DNA of 22,174 nucleotides from an uncultured Oscillospiraceae bacterium. Its GTDB lineage: Bacteria; Bacillota_A; Clostridia; Oscillospirales; Oscillospiraceae. Under the pieces are notes generated by a model. The model was not told the origin of the DNA and did not search any database. It saw only the letters and a list, made by a program, of their open reading frames with translations. The translations under genes were made by a program, and so were the position numbers. The stretch lies in contig CANRMG010000010.1 in the NCBI GenBank assembly GCA_947631675.1, positions 1-22,174 on the forward strand, given 5' to 3'. Shown one piece after another: positions 6,539 to 13,861 of the stretch; position 1 is the stretch's first letter, and each line of letters starts with the position of its first letter.

Positions 6539-6583
6539 CTCCCAAGCGACAGGTCGGACGTTCGAATCGTCTCATGGGTGCCA
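6539..6583 (+). repeat. Direct repeat, copy 2 (att-like partial tRNA-Arg)
   Basis: It repeats the anticodon loop, variable region, T-arm, acceptor 3' strand and CCA of tRNA-Arg with 43 of 45 bases identical. The 5' half of a tRNA is absent upstream, so it is not a gene. Directly after it comes a GC-rich hairpin, which may have been the original downstream neighbour of the tRNA before insertion. Confidence 0.9.
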
Positions 6584-6585
6584 AA

Positions 6586-6611
6586 GGCCCGCAGGCATCT
6601 GCCTGCGGGCC
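6586..6611. terminator. Hairpin terminator at the 3' end of the sugar-acid operon
   Basis: An 11-bp perfect stem GGCCCGCAGGC / GCCTGCGGGCC around ATCT. On the - strand it lies 22 bases after the kdgK stop and is followed by TTTGG; on the + strand TTCCCTATGTCTTTTT follows. The U-tracts are short, but the stem is strong and the position between convergent units fits a bidirectional terminator. Confidence 0.65.
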
Positions 6612-6633
6612 TTCCCTATGTCTTTTTCTCAGC

Positions 6634-7656
6634 TCAGCGCTGGACGCGGCCGGAGGCATTGCCGCCGGCCAGGGTCTCCACCTCGCTGACGGAGACCAGG
6701 TTGAAGTCGTGCTCGATGGTGTGCTTCAGACAGGATGCCGCCACGGCATAGTTGATGGCCTTCTGGTCGTCATAGCCGCTGAGCAGCGCATACAGCAGGC
6801 CGCCGCCGAAGCTGTCGCCGCCGCCTACCCGGTCCACGATGTTGATGCGGTAGGTGGGCGAGAAGCAGGCATTGCCATCGCTGTAGAGCATGCCGGCCCA
6901 GTCGTTGACGCTGGCGGACAGGCTGCCCCGGAGGGTGAAGGCTACCTTCTTGAAGCCGAAAGTGTCGGTCATCTGTTTGGCCACGCTGACGTACCCCTCA
7001 TGGCTCAGCTTGCCGGTGTTCAGGTCGGTGTCGGTGGCCTCGATGCCGAACACATCCTTGGCGTCCTCCTCGTTGGAGATGCACACGTCCACGTAGGGCA
7101 TGAGCTTGGTCATGGTGACCTTGGCCTGCTCCCGGGTCCACAGCTTCTTGCGGTAGTTCAGGTCGCAGCTCACGGTGACGTTATGGGCCTTGGCGGCCTG
7201 GCAGGCCTCCAGGCAGATCTGGGGCAGATCGCCGCCCAGCGCCGGCGTGATGCCGGTGAAGTGGAACCAGTCGACCCCCTCGAAGATCTTGTCCCAGTCG
7301 AAGTCGGAGGGCTTGGCCTCAGCGATGGCCGCGTGGGCCCGGTCATAGATGACCTTGGAGGCCCGCTGGGAGGCGCCCTTTTCCACGAAGTAGATGCCAA
7401 GCCTGTCGCCGCCGCGGACGATCTTGCTGGTGTCTACGCCGAACTGGCGCAGGGCGTTGACGGCGCACTGGCCGATCTCATGGGCGGGGACCTTGGTGAC
7501 GAAGGCGGCGTCCATGCCGTAGTTGGCCAGGGACACAGCCACGTTGGCCTCGCCGCCGGCATAGGTGGCCTCGAAGGTGTTGGCCTGCACGAACCGCAGA
7601 TACCCGGGAGGGTTCAGGCGCATCATGATCTCGCCGAATGTCACGATCTTTTTCAT
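6634..7656 (-). CDS. kdgK: 2-keto-3-deoxy sugar-acid kinase (KDG kinase, PfkB family)
   Basis: 340 residues of the ribokinase/PfkB fold. It would phosphorylate 2-keto-3-deoxygluconate (and/or the galactonate epimer) with ATP in the cytoplasm. Visible are the N-terminal GEIMMRLNPPG, the glycine-rich YAGGEANVAVSLANYG (signature 1 region) and DRVGGGDSFGGG near residue 281, holding the catalytic Asp of the GxGD motif. Length is normal. Start: ATG 7656, nine bases after AAAGGAG. It is the last gene of the sugar-acid operon, 23 bases after the aldolase. The operon starts with galactonate dehydratase but has no DgoK-type kinase, so this enzyme probably serves KDGal as well; that is inference. Confidence 0.88.
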   Translation of the reverse strand: MKKIVTFGEIMMRLNPPGYLRFVQANTFEATYAGGEANVAVSLANYGMDAAFVTKVPAHEIGQCAVNALRQFGVDTSKIVRGGDRLGIYFVEKGASQRASKVIYDRAHAAIAEAKPSDFDWDKIFEGVDWFHFTGITPALGGDLPQICLEACQAAKAHNVTVSCDLNYRKKLWTREQAKVTMTKLMPYVDVCISNEEDAKDVFGIEATDTDLNTGKLSHEGYVSVAKQMTDTFGFKKVAFTLRGSLSASVNDWAGMLYSDGNACFSPTYRINIVDRVGGGDSFGGGLLYALLSGYDDQKAINYAVAASCLKHTIEHDFNLVSVSEVETLAGGNASGRVQR

Positions 7657-7679
7657 CGCTCGTTTCTCCTTTCTTCGCC

Positions 7680-8336
7680 TCAGAACTGCTTGGCGATCTC
7701 CACCAGGGCCTTGGCGGTCTCGGTGATCTTGTAGAACTCGCCGTTGTCGATCCAGGTCTTATTGGCCAGGTTCCCGCCGATGCCGGCGCCCACCATGCCC
7801 GCCTGGAGATAGTCGGCCAGGTTCTTCTCGTTTATGCCGCCCACCGCCATCATCTTCACATGGCTGATGGGAGCGCGGATGGCCTTCACATAGGCGGGGC
7901 CGAAATTGGAGATGGGGAACATCTTCACGAAGCCCGCGCCGGCGCGGTGAGCCGTCAGCACCTCCGAGGGAGTCAGGGCGCCGGGCATGGACACCATGCC
8001 CAGCTCCACCGTGCGGTGGATGACGTCTACGTTGGTGTCCGGGGAGATGATGTACTTGGCGCCCGCCTTGGCGGCCATCTCCACCTGCTCCACGGTGATG
8101 ACCGTGCCCGCGCCCACCAGCATCCGGCCCTCATAGGCCTTGCCGATGGCGGCGATGCAGTCCGCAGTGGTCTGGAAGGAGGAGGGATCCTTCTGGTTGA
8201 AGGTGATCTCCATGAGGCGGATGCCGCCCTCATACAGGGCGTCGGCCACCTTCATGCACTTCTCGGCCGCGATGCCGCGGACGATGGCGATGATCTTTTC
8301 CCGCTCTACTACCTCTTTGATCTCATCTACTGTCAT
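7680..8336 (-). CDS. eda: 2-keto-3-deoxy-6-phosphogluconate/galactonate aldolase
   Basis: 218 residues, class I aldolase of the KDPG family, (beta/alpha)8 barrel. It splits the phosphorylated 2-keto-3-deoxy acid into pyruvate and glyceraldehyde 3-phosphate. The Schiff-base Lys is in AGFVKMFP (K138) and the general-base Glu in LMEITF (E43); MLVGAGTV and the phosphate-binding MMAVGGI region are also present. Length is typical of Eda and DgoA. Start: ATG 8336, seven bases after AAGGAG. It sits between the IlvD/Edd dehydratase and the KDG kinase, a complete lower Entner-Doudoroff-type branch. The sequence alone does not tell Eda from DgoA specificity. Confidence 0.9.
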   Translation of the reverse strand: MTVDEIKEVVEREKIIAIVRGIAAEKCMKVADALYEGGIRLMEITFNQKDPSSFQTTADCIAAIGKAYEGRMLVGAGTVITVEQVEMAAKAGAKYIISPDTNVDVIHRTVELGMVSMPGALTPSEVLTAHRAGAGFVKMFPISNFGPAYVKAIRAPISHVKMMAVGGINEKNLADYLQAGMVGAGIGGNLANKTWIDNGEFYKITETAKALVEIAKQF

Positions 8337-8378
8337 ATCTGAGCTCCTTCGATCAAAATCATCCGTTTGGATTCAAAC

Positions 8379-10070
8379 TCACATATCCTTCAGCCGGTCC
8401 AGGTCCATGACCGCGCCCTTGGCGCCGGAGGCCGCCAGTTTGCAGTACAGGTTGAGCCAGCCGCGCTTGAACTTGGGCTCCGGGCGCTTCCAGGCCGCCA
8501 GACGGCGGTCGATCTCCTCCTGGGGCACCAGCAGGTCCAGACGCTTCTCCTCCACGTCGATCACGATCCGGTCGCCGTCCTCCACCACGGCGATGGTGCC
8601 GCCCTCGGCGGCCTCGGGGGAGATATGGCCCACGAAGCAGCCGTTGTTGGTGCCGGAGAACCGGCCGTCGGTGATCAGCGCCGTGCTCTTGGACAGGCCG
8701 CGGCCGTAGAGGTACTTCATGGCCTTGTACATCTCCCGCATGCCGGGGCCGCCCTTGGGTCCCTCGTAGCGGATGACCACCACGTGGCCCTCATGGACCT
8801 TGCCGGCCAGGATGGCCTCTTCGGCCTCCTCCTCGGAGTTGAAGCAGATGGCCTCGCCCTCGAAGTGGTGCAGGCTCTTGTCGAAGGCGCCGGGCTTGGT
8901 GATGCCGGTGTCGGGCGCCAGGTTGCCCCGCAGTACCGCCACGCCGCCGGTGTAGCCGAAGGGCTCCTCCATGGTCTTGACGACCAGGCCGGTGGGCGCG
9001 TACAGATACCGGTGATCGGCGATGTTCTCGGCCACGGTATGGGCCGTGACGGTCATGGCGCTGGTGTCCAGGATGCTCTGCATCCGCTCCATCATGCGGG
9101 GCACGCCGCCGTCCTTATAGAAGTCGATGACATTATACTTGCAGGCCGGGTTCATCTTGGCGATCTGGGGCGTGGTGTCAGAGAGAGTGTCGAACTCGCT
9201 GAGCACGTCCATATCCAGCTCCGCCTCCTTGGCGATGGCGGTCAGGTGCATGACGGCGTTGGTGGAGCCGCTCATGGCAAGGCACACCTTGATCGCGTTG
9301 CGGATGGCACCCTCGGTGAGCACCTTCCGGGCGGTGATGCCCTTTTCCACCAGCTCCATGATCTTCACGCCGGTCTCCTCGCCCTTCACCAGGCGCTGGG
9401 CGGAGGTGGCGGGCGCGGTGCCGCCGTCCGGCAGGGTCATGCCCAGGGCCTCGGACAGGGCGCACATGGTGTTGGCCGTGCCCAGATAGGAGCAGGAGCC
9501 GCAGCCGGGGCAGGCGGTGTCCTCCAGGGCCACATACTCCGCCTCGGTGATCTTGCCGGCGGAGAGCATGCCGTAGGCCTCCGTGGCGGAGGTTTGGTCG
9601 GACTCACGGCCGTCGAACACGGCGCCGCCCTCCATGGGGCCGCCGGGCAGCAGGATGCAGGGGATGTCCAGACGGGCGGCGGCCATCAGCATGCCGGGCA
9701 CGATCTTGTCGCAGGAGCCCAGCAGCACGAGGCCGTCGAACAGGTTGATCTCCGCCATGGACTCGATGGAGCTGGCGATCAGCTCCCGGGAGGGCAGGAT
9801 GTAGTGCATGCCGCCGTGGCCGTTGGCCATGCCGTCGCAGCCGCCGATGACGCCGAACTCCACCGGGGTGCCGCCGGCGCGGTACACGCCGTCCCGGACA
9901 CGCTGGGCCACCTGACGGAGGTTGAAGTGGCCGGGTACAGACTCGCTCCAGGCGTTGGCGATGCCGATGATCGGCCGCTTCAGGTCCTCGGTGCTGAATC
10001 CCATGGACTTGTAGGTCGCCCGGTAATACTGGTTGCCAAGGCCTTGCAGGACTTTCTTGCTGCGTTCCAT
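8379..10070 (-). CDS. IlvD/Edd-family dehydratase, probably acting on a sugar acid
   Basis: 563 residues of the Fe-S dehydratase superfamily (dihydroxy-acid dehydratase, phosphogluconate dehydratase, sugar-acid dehydratases). Likely cluster ligands are C78 in GGCDGMANGHGG, C120 in GSCDK and C193 in CPGCGSCSYLGTAN; SGSTNAVMHL and DGRFSGTNNG are further signatures. Overall it looks closer to the IlvD branch than to the xylonate/arabinonate branch, but the neighbourhood (KDPG aldolase, KDG kinase, TRAP importer, galactonate dehydratase) speaks for dehydration of an aldonic acid such as gluconate rather than for valine/isoleucine synthesis; no ilv gene is nearby. Start: ATG 10070, eight bases after AAAAGGAG. 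The substrate remains open, and a housekeeping IlvD role is the alternative. Confidence 0.82.
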   Translation of the reverse strand: MERSKKVLQGLGNQYYRATYKSMGFSTEDLKRPIIGIANAWSESVPGHFNLRQVAQRVRDGVYRAGGTPVEFGVIGGCDGMANGHGGMHYILPSRELIASSIESMAEINLFDGLVLLGSCDKIVPGMLMAAARLDIPCILLPGGPMEGGAVFDGRESDQTSATEAYGMLSAGKITEAEYVALEDTACPGCGSCSYLGTANTMCALSEALGMTLPDGGTAPATSAQRLVKGEETGVKIMELVEKGITARKVLTEGAIRNAIKVCLAMSGSTNAVMHLTAIAKEAELDMDVLSEFDTLSDTTPQIAKMNPACKYNVIDFYKDGGVPRMMERMQSILDTSAMTVTAHTVAENIADHRYLYAPTGLVVKTMEEPFGYTGGVAVLRGNLAPDTGITKPGAFDKSLHHFEGEAICFNSEEEAEEAILAGKVHEGHVVVIRYEGPKGGPGMREMYKAMKYLYGRGLSKSTALITDGRFSGTNNGCFVGHISPEAAEGGTIAVVEDGDRIVIDVEEKRLDLLVPQEEIDRRLAAWKRPEPKFKRGWLNLYCKLAASGAKGAVMDLDRLKDM

Positions 10071-10091
10071 ACGATCGTCTCCTTTTATGTA

Positions 10092-10571
10092 TTATGTTTG
10101 ATTTTCGGACTGTGTATCTTCCAGCCCCCGGGCCAGCGATTGGATCAGGGGCAGTAATTGCGTGAGTTTTTGGGACAGGGCGTTGGCCGTTTCGTGGCTC
10201 ATGCCCACCTGAATGGTCTCCTCGGGCGTGGTGATCTTCATCACGGAAATGGTGCTGTCGCTGTTGAAGGAAAGGTTCACGATGTAGTTGAGGGGTATGC
10301 TCTCGAAGCGGATGCGGCCGAAGCTGCGCACATGGGCCATGATGATCCGCTTATTGGTGATGGCGTAGGCAAAGTTGCGCTGATGGGAGGACATGCTGCG
10401 GAAGCGGTGCAGGCCGATGAAGGTGACGAAGGCCGCCTCGCCGCTCTCCAAGCGCCGCTGGACCAGGGTGAAATCCCGGAGGCCGCCGCTGCCCATCCCC
10501 TTGCCAAAGCCGTTTTCACAGCTGTAGTTATACATCGTCTTCGCGTCCGTCATTTGAACGGGCAGATCCAT
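10092..10571 (-). CDS. Small PH-domain-like protein (YokE type), function unknown
   Basis: 159 residues, soluble, no signal peptide. The middle, from AAFVTFIGLHRF through NFAYAITNKRIIMAHVR to FESIPLNYIVNLSF, matches the beta-sandwich pattern of bacterial PH-like domains (a conserved 'ITNKRII' strand followed by basic residues and 'IPL..I..L'). A C-terminal amphipathic helix (NALSQKLTQLLPLI) follows. Family members are mostly of unknown role. Start: ATG 10571, eight bases after GGGAGG. It lies between dctP and the dehydratase, 21 bases before the latter, behind an intercistronic hairpin. Why such a gene is in a sugar-acid operon is unclear; it may be a passenger. Confidence 0.65.
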   Translation of the reverse strand: MDLPVQMTDAKTMYNYSCENGFGKGMGSGGLRDFTLVQRRLESGEAAFVTFIGLHRFRSMSSHQRNFAYAITNKRIIMAHVRSFGRIRFESIPLNYIVNLSFNSDSTISVMKITTPEETIQVGMSHETANALSQKLTQLLPLIQSLARGLEDTQSENQT

Positions 10572-10599
10572 AGCGCTCGCCTCCCTGCGGTTTTTGGGA

Positions 10600-10628
10600 G
10601 ATCAGCCCGGCATGACGCCGGGCTGATC
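10600..10628 (-). promoter_or_regulatory. Intercistronic hairpin after dctP
   Basis: A perfect 12-bp stem GATCAGCCCGGC / GCCGGGCTGATC with loop ATGAC lies 15 bases after the dctP stop. No T-tract follows on the - strand (TCCCAAAAACC), so it is unlikely to be a full terminator. Such hairpins often protect the mRNA end of the binding-protein gene and raise its level over downstream genes; this role is inferred. On the + strand a poor T-tract follows. Confidence 0.6.
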
Positions 10629-10643
10629 CTTGCTTCATTTGGT

Positions 10644-11888
10644 TTACTTCGCGGCGAAATCAGCCTTGGCCTGCTCCAGCAGGTCCATGATCTCGGAGCC
10701 GGTCTCCTCAGCGATCATGTCCTTGATGTGAGCGGTGGTCTCCACGAACTCGGCCTTGTCCTCGTCGGTCAGGTAGGTGACCTCGATGCCGTAGTCGTCG
10801 ATGCAGGACTGCAGGTTCTCCTCAGCCGCGGCACGGTTCACAGCGCGCTCCTCCACGCCAAAGGCGGTAGCGGCCTCCTGGATGATGTCCTTTGTCTCCT
10901 GGTCATAGGTATCCCAGATCTGCTTGGACATATCGAACAGGAACGGGCTGTAGATGTGGTTGGTCATGGTGATGAAGTCCTGGACTTCCTGGAACTGATA
11001 GGAGTACATATTGGCGATGGGGTTCTCCTCGCCGTCCACGGTGCCGTTCTCAAGAGCGGTGTACAGCTCAGTGGTGGACATGGGGGTGGCAGCGGCGCCC
11101 AGGGAGTTCCACAGCTCCTGATGGAACTTGTTCTCCATAGTACGGATCTTCAGGCCCTTCACGTCAGCCACGGTGGCCACAGCGTGCTTGGAGTTGGTCA
11201 GCTCACGGAAGCCGTTCTCGTTCCAAGCCAGGTTCACGATGCCCTTGCTCTCCAGCTTCTCGTTCAGCCAGTCGCCCACTTCGCCGTCCAGGATAGCGTC
11301 GGCCTCGGCCTCGTCATTGAACAGGAAGGGGATGTCGAAGATGCCCAGCTCAGGCACATAGCCTACCAGGGGCGCGGTGGAGGTGTTGTTGATCTCCAGC
11401 TGGCCGGCCACGACCAGCTCGGTGGCGGTGGTGTCATCGCCCAGCTGACCGTTGGAGTAGATCTCCACGCCGATCTTGCCGTCGGAGTTGGCCTCGATCA
11501 TGGGGGCAAAGGTAGTCAGCTGCGCCTTCACGCCGGGAGAGGTCTCGCCGGCGCCGTTGGAGACGCGGACCACGATCTCGTTGGTCTTGCCCTGGGTCTC
11601 GGAAGAGCTGGTGTAAGCGGTCAGGCCAGCGGCAGCGGGCTCGTCAGCCTCCTCGGCAGGCTCCTCGGGTTCCTCAGCAGGCTCCTCAGTTTCGGGCTCC
11701 TCGGCTTCGGGCTCCTCGGCCTCTTCAGCCTCGGGCTCTTCGGCCGCGGGCTCTTCCGTTGCCTCAGCCGCGGGCTCCTCCGTGGGGGCCTCAGTGGGCT
11801 CGGGCTTGCTGCCGCCCACCAGGCCGCAGCCGACCAGGGACAGAATCATCGCTGCCAGAAGCAGCAGAGCGATAAGATTCTTTTTCAC
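10644..11888 (-). CDS. dctP: TRAP transporter solute-binding lipoprotein (DctP family)
   Basis: 414 residues. Extracytoplasmic receptor that captures a carboxylate, presumably an aldonic acid such as galactonate, and passes it to DctQM. A lipoprotein signal peptide ends in LVGC, with Cys21 as lipid anchor. Residues 29-87 are a Glu/Pro/Ala-rich acidic linker of about 60 residues, unusual for the family. The DctP domain follows, from about residue 103 (NEIVVRVSNG), and includes GLKIRTMEN with the conserved substrate-binding Arg (R249) and TELYTALENGTVDGEENP. Start: GTG 11888, seven bases after GGAGG. The gene order dctQ-dctM-dctP is complete. Substrate is inferred from operon context only. Confidence 0.93.
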   Translation of the reverse strand: MKKNLIALLLLAAMILSLVGCGLVGGSKPEPTEAPTEEPAAEATEEPAAEEPEAEEAEEPEAEEPETEEPAEEPEEPAEEADEPAAAGLTAYTSSSETQGKTNEIVVRVSNGAGETSPGVKAQLTTFAPMIEANSDGKIGVEIYSNGQLGDDTTATELVVAGQLEINNTSTAPLVGYVPELGIFDIPFLFNDEAEADAILDGEVGDWLNEKLESKGIVNLAWNENGFRELTNSKHAVATVADVKGLKIRTMENKFHQELWNSLGAAATPMSTTELYTALENGTVDGEENPIANMYSYQFQEVQDFITMTNHIYSPFLFDMSKQIWDTYDQETKDIIQEAATAFGVEERAVNRAAAEENLQSCIDDYGIEVTYLTDEDKAEFVETTAHIKDMIAEETGSEIMDLLEQAKADFAAK

Positions 11889-11955
11889 AGTTTTACCTCC
11901 AAAAAAGTTGTATTTTCATGGCTTTAGCCAGCCACTACGAAAGTTTGGGAGCCGA

Positions 11956-13245
11956 TCAGCTCAGCATCTTGGGCACGAACAGAATCAGCTCGGGGAACAG
12001 GGTGATGAGTATCAGTACCACGTACATGACGCCCACGAAGGGCAGGGACGCCTTGACCAGGTCGGCCAGCTTCACCTTGCCGATGGACACGCCGCAGTAC
12101 AGCACGTTGCCCACGGGAGGCGTGCACAGGCCGATGCACAGGTTGGCGACCATGACTACGCCGAAGTATACCGGATCCAGGCCGAAGTTTTTCGCGATGG
12201 GCAGCAGGATCGGAGTCAGGATCATGATGGCGGGACCGGAGTCCATGACGCAGCCCACCAGGATGAGTAGCACGTTCACCATGATCATGTAAGCCAGAGC
12301 GCTGTGGGTGACGGAGGTGATGGCCTTCGCCAGCAGCTGGGGGATGGCGCAGGTGGTGACCATGTAGGCCGCCACGGAGGCGGAGCCCACCACGAACATC
12401 ATCACGGCGGTGCTCTTCATGGCGGCGATCATCAGCTCGGGCCACTCCTTGATCTTGAACTCCCGATAGATGAGGCCGGACACGATCAGCGCGTACAGCA
12501 CGGCCAGGGCGGCGGTCTCCGTCGCGGTGGCAACGCCGGTGGTGATGCAGATGATGATGAAGAACGGCAGGAAGATGGCCAGAATGGCCTCCTTCGTGGC
12601 CTTCCAGATGCCCTTCAGGTCGGTCTTGGGGCCGATGGGGTAATCGCGCTTACGCACATGGAAGAACCACGCGATCATCAGGCCCAGGCCGATCAGCACG
12701 CCGGGAACGATGCCGCCCAGGAACAGCGAGGACACGGATACCTCCGCGCACACGCCGTAGAATATCATCTGGGTGGACGGCGGGATGATGGGGCCGATGC
12801 AGCCGGCGGCGCAGATGATGCCGGTGGACTTCTTCTTGTCGTAGCCGCCGCCCTCCATGATGGGCAGCATCATGGAGCCCACGGCGGTGGTGTCGGCCAC
12901 AGCGGAGCCGGACACGCCCGCGAAGATCATGGACGCCAGGATGCCCACGTAGCCCAGGCCGCCCTTGAACCGGCCCAGCACGGAGTAGGCAAAGTCCACG
13001 ATACGGCGGGAGATGCCGCCGCGGCTCATGATCTCGCCCGCTATCATGAAGAAGGGGATGGCCAGCAGCGGGACGCTGTCGGTGCCGTTGACGAACTTCT
13101 GGGCCAGGGTGAAGGTGGACCAGGCGGTGGGCCGGCTCATGGCCTGGGTGAGCATCATAAAGAAGCCCGTGCCCACCAGGGAGTAGGCGATGGGAACGCC
13201 GATCAGGACGAGGCCGAACAGTGCGACCAGAAATACTACTAACAT
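11956..13245 (-). CDS. dctM: TRAP transporter large permease (DctM family)
   Basis: 429 residues, about 12 membrane helices. It is the cation-driven (usually Na+) transport channel of the tripartite system. Typical features seen are the start VVFLVALFGLVLIGVPIAYS, the IPFFMIAGEIMSRGG and ASMIFAGVSGSAVADTTAVG segments, IIPPSTQMIFYGV, and VNLLLILVG-like helices near the end with NLCIGLCTPPVG. Length is normal. Start: ATG 13245, overlapping the dctQ stop by one base (TAATG), with GGAGGAGG upstream; the two are translationally coupled. It lies 67 bases before dctP. Confidence 0.95.
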   Translation of the reverse strand: MLVVFLVALFGLVLIGVPIAYSLVGTGFFMMLTQAMSRPTAWSTFTLAQKFVNGTDSVPLLAIPFFMIAGEIMSRGGISRRIVDFAYSVLGRFKGGLGYVGILASMIFAGVSGSAVADTTAVGSMMLPIMEGGGYDKKKSTGIICAAGCIGPIIPPSTQMIFYGVCAEVSVSSLFLGGIVPGVLIGLGLMIAWFFHVRKRDYPIGPKTDLKGIWKATKEAILAIFLPFFIIICITTGVATATETAALAVLYALIVSGLIYREFKIKEWPELMIAAMKSTAVMMFVVGSASVAAYMVTTCAIPQLLAKAITSVTHSALAYMIMVNVLLILVGCVMDSGPAIMILTPILLPIAKNFGLDPVYFGVVMVANLCIGLCTPPVGNVLYCGVSIGKVKLADLVKASLPFVGVMYVVLILITLFPELILFVPKMLS

Positions 13246-13790
13246 TATTCCGCCTCCTCCTTCTCATTATCAAGCTCGGCATCCGTGGCCTTGAGAACGC
13301 GGACCATCTTGACCAGGGTCTGGATGAACATATATCCAAAGCCGATGGGAGCGCAGAGGTACACGGCGCCCTTGGGGATCTCCAGCGCGGAGGTCAGCAT
13401 GGGCCAGGTGCCCTTCACCACGTTGACGCCGCCTACGAACAGAGTGCCCAGCATCACCAGCACGATGAGGAAGGCGATGATCTCCACGATCTTGCGGGGC
13501 ACGCCATGGATCTTCTCAACGATGAAGTCCATGCGCATATGCTCGCCATGCAGGCCGGCGTCGTTGGCCAGGATGGCGCCCAGGAACGTGACCCAGATGA
13601 ACAGGAACCGGCTGGCCTCTTCCGACCAGCTCAGGCCGGAGTTGAAGACGTAGCGCAGGATCACGTTCATGATCACCAGGCATGTCATCACCGTGCCGAA
13701 TACGATCAGCACGACCTTGATGACAGCCATGATCACGTCGTTGACTTTCTTCAGAACACTCACTTCTCCTATCTCAATCCTTTCTTTCAT
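13245..13790 (-). CDS. dctQ: TRAP transporter small permease (DctQ family)
   Basis: 181 residues with four membrane helices. Hallmarks are VIMNVILRYVFNSGLSWSEE followed by ASRFLFIWVTFLGA and HMRMDFIV, the normal DctQ pattern; it pairs with DctM in the membrane. The start is chosen as ATG 13790, ten bases after AGGGG, because the frame can be extended to GTG 13829 but that codon overlaps a GGGAGG motif and would give an atypical basic N-terminus. The gene starts 71 bases after the DUF4340 gene stop; I see no clear promoter or terminator in that gap, so read-through from the ABC genes is likely. Confidence 0.92.
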   Translation of the reverse strand: MKERIEIGEVSVLKKVNDVIMAVIKVVLIVFGTVMTCLVIMNVILRYVFNSGLSWSEEASRFLFIWVTFLGAILANDAGLHGEHMRMDFIVEKIHGVPRKIVEIIAFLIVLVMLGTLFVGGVNVVKGTWPMLTSALEIPKGAVYLCAPIGFGYMFIQTLVKMVRVLKATDAELDNEKEEAE

Positions 13791-13861
13791 TGATTTTGTT
13801 CCCCTGTATGTGAGCTTCCGGGCTCTCACCTCCCTGTTTCGTGTCTTTGCCTTTCATACCT

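Larger units (their letters stand above)
5087..6583. mobile_element. Small tRNA-Arg-integrated island carrying a HEPN/MNT toxin-antitoxin pair
   Basis: The 1,497-bp segment is bounded by the tRNA 3' end and a second copy of it. Inside are a tyrosine-recombinase C-terminal relic next to the tRNA (- strand), a HEPN/MNT operon (- strand), and an AT-rich remainder. Its base composition is visibly AT-richer than the flanking genes, especially beyond 5510. No intact integrase, replication or transfer gene is present, so it is probably a decayed element or a non-autonomous passenger. Whether it still excises is unknown. Confidence 0.8.

Noticed and set aside
6539..6583. A second tRNA-Arg gene
   Set aside because: Only the 3' half is present; acceptor 5' strand, D-arm and half of the anticodon stem are missing.
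10600..10628. Hairpin after dctP as an operon terminator
   Set aside because: On the transcribed strand it is followed by TCCCAAAAACC, not a T-tract, and the next gene has no visible promoter of its own.
8367..11927. Very long + strand frames (about 590 codons each) opposite the dehydratase and dctP genes
   Set aside because: They are antisense shadows of GC-rich genes: compositions are dominated by Gly, His, Ala, Asp and Leu, they match no family, and the - strand genes have full family signatures and ribosome-binding sites.
13774..13857. A 27-codon frame between the DUF4340 gene and dctQ, possibly a leader peptide
   Set aside because: It overlaps the dctQ start, lacks a usable ribosome-binding site spacing and has no regulatory-codon pattern.
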